The translations under genes and the position numbers were made by a program. A stretch of 64,000 nt of DNA from Branchiostoma belcheri (lineage: Eukaryota; Chordata; Leptocardii; Amphioxiformes; Branchiostomatidae). Below, piece by piece: positions 30,983 through 43,114 of this stretch. Position 1 is the stretch's first letter. Each line of letters starts with the position of its first letter. The stretch spans positions 4,130,685 to 4,194,684 of the forward strand of contig NW_017804353.1 of the NCBI RefSeq assembly GCF_001625305.1. The letters run 5' to 3'. The notes beneath the pieces were generated by a model. It saw only the letters and a list, made by a program, of their open reading frames with translations, made no database searches and was not told the DNA's origin.

Positions 30983-31070
30983 TGTGTGTGTGTGTGTGTA
31001 CGTGTGTGTGTCTGTGTGCCTGTATCTGTTTGTGTGTGTCTGTGTGTTTCTCTCTATGTGTCTGTGTGTA
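30983..31070. repeat. Imperfect (GT)n microsatellite in PTER copy A intron 3
   Basis: GT-rich tract with interspersed CT. The equivalent tract in copy B is at about 35594-35682. Copies C and D have TC-rich tracts at the corresponding place (about 40010-40050 and 45892-45945), so repeat composition follows the A/B against C/D split. Confidence 0.8.
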
Positions 31071-33395
31071 ATAATGAAATAATTCTTACATAGCACTCTG
31101 TCATAGGATAAGACTGGCATTAGGTGCAGAATATGATCAACTGACATGATTTATGCAAATGAGGATCTTGTTTTCATAATCAATGAAACTCATTTATGAT
31201 TCGTCGACATTCGTCAAGTTTAACATCATTTGGCGAAGGTACGTATGAGATCGTGGATCTCTAGTTTTCAATTCTTTGATGATATCATGACGTTACATGC
31301 ACACGTCGAGATCCCTTCTTTCGCTTGGTGTAAAAAAAGTGTTTTTTTTTAGAATTTATACACTCTTTACCTGCTCCACAGATAACATTCACTCCAGTTT
31401 CCATGGAGATCTGCTTCAGTTTTCCAACATCTCTGCTCAGCCCGAGGGTGGTGCATTCAACAATGGAAGAGCCTCCGTTCTGTCTGAAGAACTTCAGCTC
31501 TTCCACCATGTGGTTCTCCTCCCCATGAAGATTCAGGTTCTCTAAGAAACTGTACCTTGAGTAGAATACAATGAAGGATAACGTTGAAGAATAAAAAATG
31601 GCTCAATTGAACAATATACAGGATTACCACAGTAATAGTTGCCCCATTTGGATTATCCCAAATCGTATCAAATGGCAAAATTGTTTTGTCCAAATAGCAG
31701 ACCAGCTACCATTGAAGTTTCAAAGGAAGGGGGTAGACTTCCATTGAACCAATACTTTATTCCTTTTCTGGGCAGAAAGACCTACGGATACTGTCTGATG
31801 AACCCCAGATTCTCCATGCTGAAGGACAGCGTATCCGGGTGAGGTGCATGCTGGGACGGTTTGGCCCGGAAACAGGAGAAGTCTGCCACCAGGTGTTCAT
31901 GTGTCAAGGTTTTACCCAGAATGCCCGGGTCAATCCAACCGCACACTGGAATTAATGCAACATGGGTATAGTTTCCTTAGAAACGGTTGCCATAGAAACA
32001 TGATAGTTTACTTTCCGAAGCCCTGAAATGAATACTAGTATATAGGCCCCTATACCGATAGTGATTTGACGTCAGTTAGACTTGTTAAGTAATACTCGAG
32101 TTATGATGCTTTATTTTCTATCTTGGGTATTTTTGCCTAATTTGCACACCTTTCCATACGGGCCCATGGAACCAATTTGTGCCAACTGGACCTTACCACA
32201 CCGTACCTTGTTAGGTGACAGAGAGTTTGCAAAGTGTTAGTTTTCATCATGTTTTCCAGGTAGAATCGTAGCTTTCAAAAATTGCTTATACGTACGTGAT
32301 GACGATGATAATGATTGGTTTATTGGGTGAAATTCAACACAATCTGACATAGCAGTCAGCAGACTGAATTAGCGTCACACTTTACAGAAGCTATTAATTA
32401 AATGGACAAAATTTCACACGTCTAGTACAAGCGGCCACTTCTGAGTTAGCATGAAATGTAAACACAAAATCTTCTCACTCATGCCTGTATCTCTATCGAT
32501 CAAACAGTAAATGTACTTGCAGTAAATGCCCAGCACGGTACTTGCACTTACCTGTCTGAATTTTCCCTTTCATGTTTTAGGCACACCAGACTGTAAGTCA
32601 AAGTAAGTCTGACTATAGTCCAAACACTGATCATATTACATAATGAACAAACCAAGGGCAAGGGTTATTCCGCAAAATCAAAGGTTGATGACTTGTGAAT
32701 TGTTAACTTGGGTGTAAACATGGCTTCTGGGTTAATGGGACAGGAATGACAGGTATGTTCTAAATGTTTAATGTATCGTCAATCTTTTCGTACAAGCACT
32801 GGTCGCTAAAATTTCATCATTGTTGCAAGCTGCCAGAGCGTTATGATATCTACATTCTAGCACACAGAAAAGATCAAAGATAGTTTGCCCGAAGTGATAA
32901 GTACACAACGTGTAAACATTTGTTTTAAAAGGTAACATTAGTGCGATATATACAGACTGTCCCAAAATATAACTACATCAGCGAACACAAAGATGGCCGT
33001 AAACACACTGTTCACACATACAACGCCTGTCATTAATCTTACAACAAGATTACTCTCATCAAGCGAAGAGCCAAGGAGATTACAAGGTAATCAAATAGAA
33101 CGTCTAATTTGTCGCTCTACAACTAGCCACCCGACTACAATGTAGAATTATAATCGACATAAAGGTGAGATGAAAATGTTATAAAAGAAATAATTGATGT
33201 GATCTTTTTAGAAACAGGTTTAATCGGTGTGACAGAGCTTACTGACTTGGCAATATTTGAGAGTACACAAGTCAGACCAAAGGTCGGCCTCAGCAGCACT
33301 GAACACAGGCGCAAGGCCACCGAGTTTTTGTTGAAATGTAACGTTATATTGTTTTGGAACCCATCAAAACTAGTTCAAAAACTAGTTTACAACGA

Positions 33396-33396
<1 letters not shown>

Positions 33397-33467
<71 letters not shown>
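33397..33467. repeat. (TA)n microsatellite between PTER copies A and B
   Basis: About 70 bases of TA repeat upstream of copy A and downstream of copy B. A shorter, interrupted version at 38038-38095 occupies the same place between copies B and C. It marks the repeat-unit junction. Confidence 0.95.
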
Positions 33468-33470
<3 letters not shown>

Positions 33471-33594
33471 CATATGCCAACAATTGGTACTCGGAATGTG
33501 ACAGACTATCTTAAATTCTCTGTTACTCGTTTCGACTGCTAACGTGATCATTTCAACTTAAGGGTGACACATCTTAATACTGTTCAAGGTTGCT

Positions 33595-36500
33595 CTACTT
33601 AAAGACGAGCCATCGTTTGGGATTCTCTATGAGAATCTTGTTGATGTCTTCTTCAGATATTCCTCTGTTTCTCATCTTGGGTACGACATTCAGTAGGATG
33701 TGGGAGTAGCCGTGGCCGCCGTAGTGCATCTAGAAACAAGAAACAATCTTCGTCATTTTCTCTTCCAACTCAGTGATTCACTAGTAATAGTAATGTAACA
33801 TCCTTTGTTGCTACCGTGTACGGAGGTTTTATTTATTGTTTAAATGAACTCCATTAGTGACAGTACATATATGTACGTGACTTCACTACTTGTTTTCAAT
33901 GTGTTTGTCTGTTTGCTTGTTTGTCCACAGCCTCGAAGTAGAGTAACAAGGAGTGGGGAGGGAATGGTGTAACCGCAGACTGACAGGAACGTTAAATGGG
34001 AGGTCAAAATGTTCTTCCCCAGCAAAATAGCCTCCGGAGCTCCCCACAGGCTGGGGGCAGACCATTTTGGGGAAACCGCAATTGAATATATATTAGTGAA
34101 AAATTCGCAATATTTGCTAAAAGAAAGGTATTCACAACAACTGTAGATGCCTTACGGAGATATGTGAGGTCTTCCATTTCCTCTTTTAATTGTCTTCATG
34201 ATTGTATATTAAGATTTCTGAACAACGTACGGGAAACGAAGAAAAGTCTGACACTTATTAAAAGGCTGACAAACCCACCAGCCTGTGTTTGGTATCCACG
34301 TCGTGAGAGATGACGACTCTGTCAGCGTGCCCCTCCTCCAGCACCTGTCGTATCATGCGGATCCGCATGGCGTCGTTCGGCATGTCTATGTCCTGCCACT
34401 GGGTGTGGGAAACCTCCAGGCCGAAGAAGTCCCACTCCAGGTAGCAGCCCAGAGAGGCGAACTCGAGAACGTCCTCCGGCTCGAAAAACGTACCTGTGAT
34501 TTGGGGGCGCGTAATTAGACTTTAACAGAAAGCATGCAGACCATGAGTCATGGACACTGCAAGCAGAGGTTGATTGGAAAGATTGCAACCTTCTTCCGAC
34601 TGGCCCATCCAACCGGTATTGAGCAAAATCCTTGAGCTGCTACATACGCGAGAGGTCAGGTGTATAGGGCTAGGGTTAGAGTTAGGGTGTTAGGGTTACC
34701 GGTTGGGATCATTGTTCAGGGCTAGGGTTAGACTTACGATTGGTGCTTCCTGAAGTAGATAAGGATTTATGCTATAGATAGTAGAAGGCGTGAACTTACG
34801 GTCAATGTGTGACATCACTGTTGCGCTGATGTCACCACCAGCTTCCTGCAGTATCCGGACGATCTCACAGGGGGCGTCTTTGTGTCCTCCAGGGTGAATG
34901 ATGACAGGACAACCTGTCTCACTCTGTGCCGCAGCCGTGGCCTGCAGAACTTTCCTTTCATTGTCTAAACAATAACAAAAACATGAAATAGATACGAAAC
35001 TTTTTTTCGGGGAAGGCTTAACACTTACCTCTGTTACACGTAGGATATGTTTTGTTTGTTTGTTTGTTTGTTTGTTTACTCCTTTACTTAACAACAAATA
35101 TACACAAGAAATTATGAACGCATTTTTATACCTTGGTTATGTCGGGCAGTTTTAGCCTAAGATGGAAACGGTTGTGTATAGGTTCATCTTTGTGGCCTCA
35201 AAAAGTCTTAATTGTTCCTAGAAGTTTGCTGAACCATTCCAAACGGTCTCCCATAACAGCATGCATATCGCTGTAAAATATCGATATAAATATAGTATAA
35301 TGCAATAAAGTTTCTTACCGGTGAGCGGCCAAGAACAGCCGATCTCCCCGATCACCCCGCACCTGACGTCAGTCCCATCGGCCCCCTGGGTGATGTCGCG
35401 GACCAGGGTAGACACCAGTTGCTCCTGTGTAAGGCTGTCCATGTTGGAGGGGTGGGTGTTTGCCGTGTAGTAACCTACAAATGAACATTGTGGTACAGCT
35501 ATATGATATTTTTGCACCCCAATGTGCTCTTGATTACCTTTGTAACATTCTTACCGTCGCAAAGGTTATGCTTTCACCAGCTGGCTTTCATTGGTGTGTG
35601 TGCGTGCGTGTCTGTGTGTGTGTCTGTGTGTATGTATCTGTTTGTGCGTGTCTGTGTGTTTCTCTCTATGTGTCTGTGTGTAATAATGAAAGAATTCTTA
35701 CATAGCACTCTGTCATAGGATAAGACTGTCATTAGGTGCAGAATATGATCAACTGACATGATTCATGCAAATGAGGATCTTGTTTTCATAATTAATGAAT
35801 CTCATTTATAATTCGTCGACATTCGTCAAGTTTAACAACATTTGGCGAAGGTACGTATGAGATCGTGGATCTCTAGTTTTCAATTCTTTGATGATATCAT
35901 GACGTTACATGCACACGTCGAGATCCCTTCTTTCGCTTGGTGTAAAAAAAGTGTTTTTTTTTTAAAGAATTTATACACTCTTTACCTGCTCCACAGATAA
36001 CATTCACTCCAGTTTCCATGGAGATCTGCTTCAGTTTTCCAACATCTCTGCTCAGCCCGAGGGTGGTGCATTCAACAATGGAAGAGCCTCCGTTCTGTCT
36101 GTAGAACTTCAGCTCTTCCACCATGTGGTTCTCCTCCCCATGAAGATTCAGGTTCTCTGAGAAACTGTACCTTGAGTAGAATACAATGAAGGATAACGTT
36201 GAAGAATAAAAAAATGGCTCAATTGAACAATATACAGGATTACGACAGTGATAGTTGCCCCATTTTGATTATCCCAAACCGTATCAAATGGCAAAATTGT
36301 GTTGTCCAAATAGCAGACCAGCTACCATTAAAGTTCCAAAGGAAGGGGGTAGACTTCCATTGAACCAAGGAGCTTTCATCATGAAAGCTCCTTGATTGAA
36401 CCAATACTTTATTCCTTTTCTGGGCAGAAAAACCTACGGATACTGTCTGATGAACCCCAGATTCTCCATGCTGAAGGACAGCGTATCCGGGCGAGGTGCA

Positions 36501-37224
36501 TGCTGGGACGGTTTAGCCCGGAAACAGGAGAAGTCTGCCACCAGGTGTTCATGTGTCAAGGTTTTACCCAGAATGCCCGGGTCAATCCAACCGCACACTG
36601 GAATTAATGCAACATGGGTATAGTTTCCTTTAAAACGGTTGCCATAGAAACATGACAGTTTACTTTCCGAAGCCCTGAAATGAATATATAGGCCCCTATA
36701 CCGACAGTGATTTTGACGTTAGTTAGACTTGTTAAGTAATACTCGAGTTATGATGCTTTATTTTCTATCTTGGGTATTTTTGCCTAATTTGCAAACATTT
36801 GCATACAGGCCCATGGAACCAATTTGTGCCAACTGGACCTTACCACACCGTACCTTGTTAGGTGACAGAGAGTTTGCAAAGTGTTAGTTTTCATCAAGTT
36901 TTTCAGATAGAATCGTAGCTTTCCAAAATTGCTTATACGTACGTGATGACGATGGTAATGATTGGTTTATTGGGTGAAATTCAACACAATCTGACATAGC
37001 AGTCAGTCTGCAGACTGAATTAGCGTCAGACTTTACAGAAGCTATTAATTAAATGGACAAAATCTCACACGTCTAGTACAAGCGGCCACTACTGAGTTAG
37101 CATGAAATGTAAACACAAAATGTTCTCACTCATGCCTGTATCTCTATCGATCAAACAGTAAATGTACTTGCAGTAAATGCCCAGCACGGTACATGCACTT
37201 ACCTGTCTGTATTTTCCCTTTCAT
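33595..37224 (-). CDS. PTER: PTER-type amidohydrolase copy B (intact)
   Basis: Exons in transcript order: 37224-37203, 36597-36438, 36170-35986, 35474-35319, 34964-34800, 34493-34279, 33729-33595; 1038 bp, 345 residues, no break. Human PTER is 349 residues. Predicted metal ligands: H23 and H25 (THEH), E166 (GEIG), H198 (IIHPG), H227 (MSHID) and D294 (SHD). The C-terminus is [14 protein letters not shown]. It is a cytosolic hydrolase of the phosphotriesterase family; N-acyl amino acid or N-acetyltaurine substrates are inferred from mammalian PTER. The 5' flank to the next copy lacks the GC-rich promoter block of C and D, so how it is transcribed is unclear. Intron 5 carries telomere-like repeats. 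Confidence 0.93.
34665..34735. repeat. Interstitial telomere-like repeats in PTER copy B intron 5
   Basis: Several TTAGGG-type units with one-base variation (GGGCTAGGGTTAGAGTTAGG, GTGTTAGGGTT, then GGGCTAGGGTTAG) lie in a stretch not alignable to copies A, C or D. The arrangement suggests insertion or repair at a break within copy B. Confidence 0.75.
36368..36404. repeat. Small templated hairpin insertion in PTER copy B
   Basis: AAGGAGCTTTCA-TCA-TGAAAGCTCCTT followed by a second TTGAACC interrupts a sequence that is continuous in copy A (CCATTGAACCAATACTTT). It is short and perfectly palindromic, consistent with a local replication or repair event in intron 2. Confidence 0.7.
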
Positions 37225-38221
37225 GTTTTAGGCACACCAGACTGTAAGTCAAAGTAAGTCTGACTATAGTCCAAACACTGATCGTATTACATAATGAACA
37301 AACCAAGGGCAAGGGTTATTCCGCAAAATCAAAGGTTGATGACTTGTGAATTGTTAACTTGGGTGTAAACATGGCTTCTGGGTTAATGGGACAGGAATGA
37401 CAGGTATGTTCTAAATGTTTAATGTATCGTCAATCTTTTCGTACAAGCACTGGTCGCTAAAATTTCATCATTGTTGCAAGCTGCCAGAGCGTTATGATAT
37501 CTACATTCTAGCACACAGAAAAGATCAAAGATAGTTTGCCCGAAGTGATAAGTACACAACGTGTAAACATTTGTTTTAAAAGGTAACATTAGTGCGATAT
37601 ATACAGACTGTCCCAAAATATGACTACACAAGTGAACACAAAGATGGCCGTAAACACACTGTTCACACATACAACGCCTGTCATTAATCTTACAACAAGA
37701 TTACTCTCATCAAGCGAAGAGCCAAGGAGATTACATGAAAGAACGCAATCAAATAGAACGTCTAAGCTGTCGCTCTAAAACTAGCCACCCGACTACAATG
37801 TAGAATTATAATTATAATCGACATAAAGGTGAGATGAAAATGTTATAAAAGAAATAATTGATGTGATCTTTTTAGAAACAGGTTTAATCGGTGTGACAGA
37901 GCTTACTGACTTGACAATATTTGAGAGTACACAAGTCAGACCAAAGGTCGGCCTCAACAGCACTGAACACAGGCGCAAGGCCACCGAGTTTTTGTTGAAG
38001 TCTAACGTTATATTGTTTTGTAACCCATCAAAACTATTATATATATATATATAATAGTTATATATATATAATAGTTATATATATATATATATATCATCAT
38101 ATGCCAACAATTGGTACTCGGAATGTGACAGACTATCTTAAATTCTCTGTTACTCGTTTCGACTGCTAATGTGATCATTTCAACTTAAGGGTGACACATC
38201 TTAATACTGTTCAAGGTTGCT

Positions 38222-41200
38222 CTACTTAAAGGCGAGCCATCGTTTGGGATTCTCTATGAGAATCTTGTTGATGTCTTCTTCAGATATCCCTCTGTTTCTC
38301 ATCTTGGGTACAACATTCAGTAGGATGTGGGAGTAGCCGTGGCCGCCGTAGTGCATCTAGAAACAAGAAGCAATCTTCGTCATTTTCTCTTCCAACTCAG
38401 TGATTCGCTAGTAATAGTAATATAACATCCTTTGTTGCTACCGTGTACAGAGGTTTTGTTTATTGTCTAACTCCATTAGTGACAGTACATATATGTACAT
38501 GACTTCACAAATGTTTTCAATGTGTTTGTCTGTCTGTTTGTTTGCTTGTTTGTTTGTTTGTCCACAGTAATTGGATGCAGTAGAATAACAAGAAGTGAGG
38601 AGGAAGGGAATGGTGTAACCGCAGACTGACAGGAAGGTTAAATGGGAGGTCAAAATGGTCTCCCCACAGGCTGGGGGCAGACCATTTTGGGGAAACCGCA
38701 ATTGAATATACCGGGAATTATATTACTGAAAAATTCACAATATTTGCTAAAACAAAGGTATTCACAACATCTGTAGATACCGTACGGAGGTGTGAGATCT
38801 TCGATTTCTTCTTGTAATTGTCTTCATGATTGTAATTTGACAACGCAGATCAATCAATACTACCCCATAGATCTTCTTCTGTCACCGCTATAGTTTACCA
38901 ATGTACGGGAAATGAAGAAAAGTCTGACACGGAAAAGGCTGACAAACCCACCAGCCTGTGTTTGGTATCCACGTCGTGAGAGATGACGACTCTGTCAGCG
39001 TGCCCCTCCTCCAGCACCTGTCGTATCATGCGGATCCGCATGGCGTCGTTCGGCATGTCTATGTCCTGCCACTGGGTGTGGGAAACCTCCAGGCCGAAGA
39101 AGTCCCACTCCAGGTAGCAGCCCAGAGAGGCGAACTCGAGAACGTCCTCCGGCTCGAAAAACGTACCTGTGATTTGGATTTGGGGCAATTAGACTTTTTA
39201 ACAGAAAGCATTGCCTGGAGTCCAGCTTTGTTAGCTTCGGTCCGCTAAATCTAACGAGGCTGGACTCCGAGCATTGGCAGAAAGCAGGCACATGAGGCAT
39301 CCACACAACACCATTCTATTAAGCAGAGATTGGTTGGGGAGATTGCGACCTTCCTCTGACTGGCCCATCCGACCGGCAGAAAACGGGGCTCGTCAGATGA
39401 CTAAAGTTCGTGGTTCTAAACTCTACCGGGAGAGTAGACCAATTAATTCAGCTGTTCTTTTTTTTCGGTAACTTACTGTCAATGTGTGACATCACTGTTG
39501 CGCTGATGTCACCACCAGCTTCCTGCAGTATCCGGACGATCTCAAAGGGGGCGTCTGTGTGTCCTCCAGGGTGAATGATGACAGGACAACCTGTCTCACT
39601 GTGCCGCAGCCGTGGCCTGCAGAACTTTCCTTTCATTGTCTAAACAATAAAAAAAAAGGAATGGATACTTAGTAAGAAACCCTTTGCTACACAAGTTTTT
39701 CTTGTTTGCTTGTTATTTGTTTACTCCTTTACTTAGAAACAAGAAATTATGAGCGTACTTAGTATAATGCAATATAGTTTCTTACCGGTGAGCGGCCAAG
39801 AACAGCCGATCTCCCCGATCACCCCGCACCTGACGTCAGTCCCATCGGCCCCCTGGGTGATGTCGCGGACCAGGGTAGACACCAGCTGTTCCTGTGTAAG
39901 CCTGTCCATGTCGGAGGGGTGGGTGTTCGCCGTGTAGTAACCTGCGTATTAAATTGTAGTGAAGACATAGAATATCTTTTTTCATCCCAATGTGATATTG
40001 ACCTCTCTCACTCCCTTTCTCTTTCTTTCTTTCTCTCTCTGTCTGTGAGTTTCTGTTTGTAATATTGAGGAAGTTCTTAAATAACCCTCTATCATAGGAT
40101 AAGACCTCATTAGGTGGAGAATATGATCAACTGTTATAATTCATGCAAATGAGGATCTCGTTTCAATAATCAATGATAATTTGTCGGCATTCGTAAAGTT
40201 TAACATCATTTGGCGAAGATTTCATAATATAATGTTACATGTCGGAGTCTGTCCCTTCTTTGGCTTCGTGCGAAAATTTTAAAAAGGGGTTTTGTTTTTC
40301 TAGAATTACATTCCTTACCTGCTCCACAGATAACATTCACTCCTGTTTCCATGGAGATCTGCTTCAGTTTTCCAACATCTCTGCTCAGCCCGAGGGTGGT
40401 GCATTCAACGATGGAAGAGCCTCCGTTCTGTTTGAAGAACTTCAGCTCTTCCACCATGTGGTTCTCCTCCTCATGTAGAAGCATGTTCTCTGAGAAACTG
40501 TACCTTGAGTAGAATACAATGAAGGTTAACGTTGCAGAATTAAAAAAACTGGCTGAATTGAACAATAGACAGGACTACTACAATAATAATTGCCCCATTT
40601 GGATTAACCCAAATCGTATCAAATGGCAAAATTGTGTTGTCCAAACAACAGACCAGCTACCATTGAAGTTTCAAAGGAAGGGGGTAGACTTCCATTAAAC
40701 CAATACTTTATTCCTTTTCTGGGCAGAAATTTGACTTTTTTTCCCGTGTCAGTCTGAAGCTAATAGTACTGTTTATTATTTCATTTTTCAGATTTGCTTC
40801 CCTTGTCAAGCGTACCGCATTTTTCATTAATAATGCCCATCCACACTCTTCAATCTAAATTCTTCCTCGCTCATCAAAAATGAAAAACCTACGGATACTG
40901 TCTGATGAACCCCAGATTCTCCACGGTGAAGGAAAGCGTTTCCGGGCGAGGTGCATGCTGGGGCGGGTCGGACCGGAAACAGGAGAAGTCTGCCACCAGG
41001 TGTTCATGTGTCAGGGTCTTACCCAGAATGCCCGGGTCAATCCAACCGCACACTGGAATTAATGCAACATGGGTATAGTTTCCTTAGAAACGGTTGCCAT
41101 TAGAGCTGTGTACCGGTACGCAGTACCGATACTGTACCGGAAAAATTGATTAGGTACAGGTCCAAAATACCTAATCCCTCAGTACCGGTACTGTACCTAA

Positions 41201-42065
41201 ACAATTTCACACCAATTTTATGCCTATTTGTGACCTCAAATGTTTAAATAGCTGGTTAACAACGGGTGCCTGTGTAAGGACAGTGTGTTCATGAAAACAA
41301 AAACATCTTAGTTTTGCCTATATTTTATCTGAGCATTCGCCATAAACAAAGAATAAACCTTAACTATCAAGTTTATTTATGTTTTTTTGTTATTGAAGGA
41401 GTTCAGAAGAGCATATAAATTGGTCGAATTGTTCAGGTACAGGTTCAGGTCCGGACCTGTACCTAAACCTGTGTACCTGTACCTGTACCTAAAATTTGTT
41501 TAGGTACACAGCTCTAGTTGCCATAGAAACATGATAGTTTACTTTCCGAAGCCCTGAAAGGAATACTAGTATATAGGCCCCTATACTCGAGTTATGATGC
41601 TTTATTTTCTATCTATATTTTGCCTAATTTGCATACATTTGCATACAGGCCCATGGAACCAATTTGTGCCAACTGGACCTTACCACACCGTACCTTGTTA
41701 GGTGACAGAGAGTTTGCAAAGTGTTAGTTTTCATCATGTTTTCCAGATAGAATCGTAGCTTTCCAAAATTGCTTATACGTACGTGATGACGATGATAATG
41801 ATTGGTTTATTGGGTGAAATTCAACACAATCTGACATAGCAGTCAGCAGACTGAATTAGCGTCAGACTTTACAGAAGTTATTATCAAGACCAATTAAATG
41901 GATAAAATCTCATACGTCTAGTACAAGCAGCCACTACTGAGTTAGCATGAAATGTAAACACAAAAGCGTCTCACTCATGCAGCTCTCTTTATCAGTGAGT
42001 AAATATACTTGCAGTAAATATCCAGCACGGCACTTGCACTTACCTGTCTGAATTTTCCCTTTCAT
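38222..42065 (-). pseudogene. PTER: PTER-type amidohydrolase copy C, frameshifted
   Basis: Exons in transcript order: 42065-42044, 41052-40893, 40503-40319, 39941-39786, 39639-39477, 39166-38952, 38356-38222. Exon 5 is 163 bp instead of 165: near 39600 the sequence reads CACTGTGCCG where copies A, B and D have CACTCTGTGCCG. On the coding strand this gives CAG TGA, so translation would stop at residue 188, before H198, H227 and D294. All splice sites and the remaining exons are intact, so the loss is recent. The gene has its own promoter block at about 42780-43010. Intron 1 carries a 416-bp hAT-like insertion absent from the other copies. Protein differences from A and B (for example FRSDPPQ in exon 2) are shared in part with D. 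Confidence 0.85.
41101..41516. mobile_element. Non-autonomous hAT-like element with 8-bp target duplication
   Basis: Terminal inverted repeats TAGAGCTGTGTACC and GGTACACAGCTCTA bound a 416-bp insert rich in GGTACAGGT-type subterminal repeats. The flanking octamer GTTGCCAT is present at 41093-41100 and again at 41517-41524. Copies A, B and D have a single GTTGCCAT and no insert (near 31987, 36640 and 46990). There is no coding capacity. TIR sequence and 8-bp duplication fit the hAT superfamily. Confidence 0.92.
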
Positions 42066-42249
42066 GTTTTAGACACACCAGTCTGACTGTAAGTCAAAGT
42101 AAGTAAGTAAGTAAGTCTGAACATACAATGATGATATGACATAATGAGCAAACAAAGGGCGATGGTTTTTCCGCAAAATCAAATGTTGATGACTTGTGAA
42201 TTGTTAATGTAAGGGGTTGAAAAGGTCACTTTATGTACAAACATTATGA

Positions 42250-42372
42250 ACAAAAGTCAGACAAGTCAAGACAACATTGTCTTGTCTTGACTTGCCTGAC
42301 TTTTAAATTTGTTCCTCAACAAAAGTCAGACTAGACAACATTATCTTGTATTCACTTGTCTGACTTTTGTTC
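42250..42372. repeat. Two tandem palindromes inside a foldback, upstream of PTER copy C
   Basis: AAAAGTCAGACAAGTCAAGA and its near-complement form one hairpin (42251-42306). A second, related hairpin with the same AAAAGTCAGAC / GTCTGACTTTT ends follows (42319-42369). They replace much of the left arm of the larger foldback that is intact at 47936-48363 upstream of copy D. Confidence 0.7.
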
Positions 42373-42793
42373 CTTTTTCGACTTCCAAAAATTTGTCTTC
42401 ACTTCACGACGTATTTAGCACCTATATGACATGTCCTTGATGTAGAAGGGACCAAAGCATCGAATTTGTATTGACCAGATTATCATACTGGTCACAAAAA
42501 CTCCAATAGCCGGTCTTTCTGTGTGTGGTAGGATTTGGACAGTTACGATTACGGTTACAGTTACAGATCTTACGGTACCTTATTCTCTCACTCTAAGGAA
42601 CTAGTTACTAGACTCCCAGTCTAAGTAACGCCAAAGCCTGGTCGATTTATATTTGATGTGACTTTTATGGTACTAAGCAAAGGAAGATACAACGGATCTA
42701 TAGTTACAGAGTTAAGAACAATACTAAAGTAGACAAAGACAATGGAAGCAAGTGTACCTGTACAGAAGATGTGACGGAAACTACTAAACTAAC

Positions 42794-43010
42794 CTTGGTA
42801 GTGGAACGGACGGCAGGAAACAGAGCGGTGAAGAGCAGTAGAGAGATTTCCGGGTGCGTCCCGCTATTAAATACCATACGCGGAAGGCGGGGCGACATCT
42901 GCTTGGCGGAGGCGTGGTCAGGCTTTGGCCAATGACGCGACGTGTTCTCACCACGTGACCCAAGACCGTCTAAACTCAGTGATTGGCCTGTTGCACCATA
43001 CCCCGCCACA
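42794..43010 (-). promoter_or_regulatory. Promoter and 5' UTR exon of PTER copy C
   Basis: Read on the minus strand, in order: a CCAAT box (about 42980), an E-box GTCACGTG (about 42956), a second CCAAT (about 42930), GC-type boxes CCACGCCTCC and CCCCGCC (about 42915-42885), then a TATA-like TATTTAATAG (about 42870). About 70 bases on is a donor AAG|GTTAGT whose exon edge is 42794; it would splice this leader to the 22-bp first coding exon. A nearly identical block lies upstream of copy D. Transcription start is inferred. Confidence 0.65.
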
Positions 43011-43114
43011 CGTAATGATGCTCCCGAATCATTAACTTAACTAACTAACTAGCTACCTAACTAATTGACTTAACTTGAGAAATCCGAAATTGTACAGGCG
43101 CATGAGGCATCACA

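Larger units (their letters stand above)
28917..32573 (-). pseudogene. PTER: PTER-type amidohydrolase copy A, frameshifted
   Basis: Exons in transcript order: 32573-32552, 31945-31786, 31555-31371, 30834-30679, 30318-30153, 29782-29568, 29051-28917. This matches the seven-exon structure of copies B and D, whose product is 345 residues (phosphotriesterase-related family, binuclear metal amidohydrolase; mammalian PTER hydrolyses N-acetyltaurine). Exons 1-4 are intact, including the HEH ligands (H23, H25) and the GEIG glutamate (E166). Exon 5 is 166 bp instead of 165: a G run at 30223-30228 has six G where copy B has five. This shifts the frame after residue 207 to an immediate TGA and removes the downstream His (MSHID) and Asp (SHD) ligands. 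Splice sites are otherwise normal and the 3' exons show no decay, so the lesion is recent or an assembly error. The promoter block seen at C and D was not found upstream. Confidence 0.85.

Noticed and set aside
33135..33320. 5' coding exon for PTER copies A and B (MALRLCSVLL..., repeated at 37793)
   Set aside because: The frame is conserved only because the repeat unit is duplicated, and it has no good donor on the minus strand in the right position; the first coding exon MKGKIQT is already accounted for.
33199..33501. Frame with an Ile-Tyr repeat
   Set aside because: Translation of the (TA)n microsatellite between PTER copies A and B.
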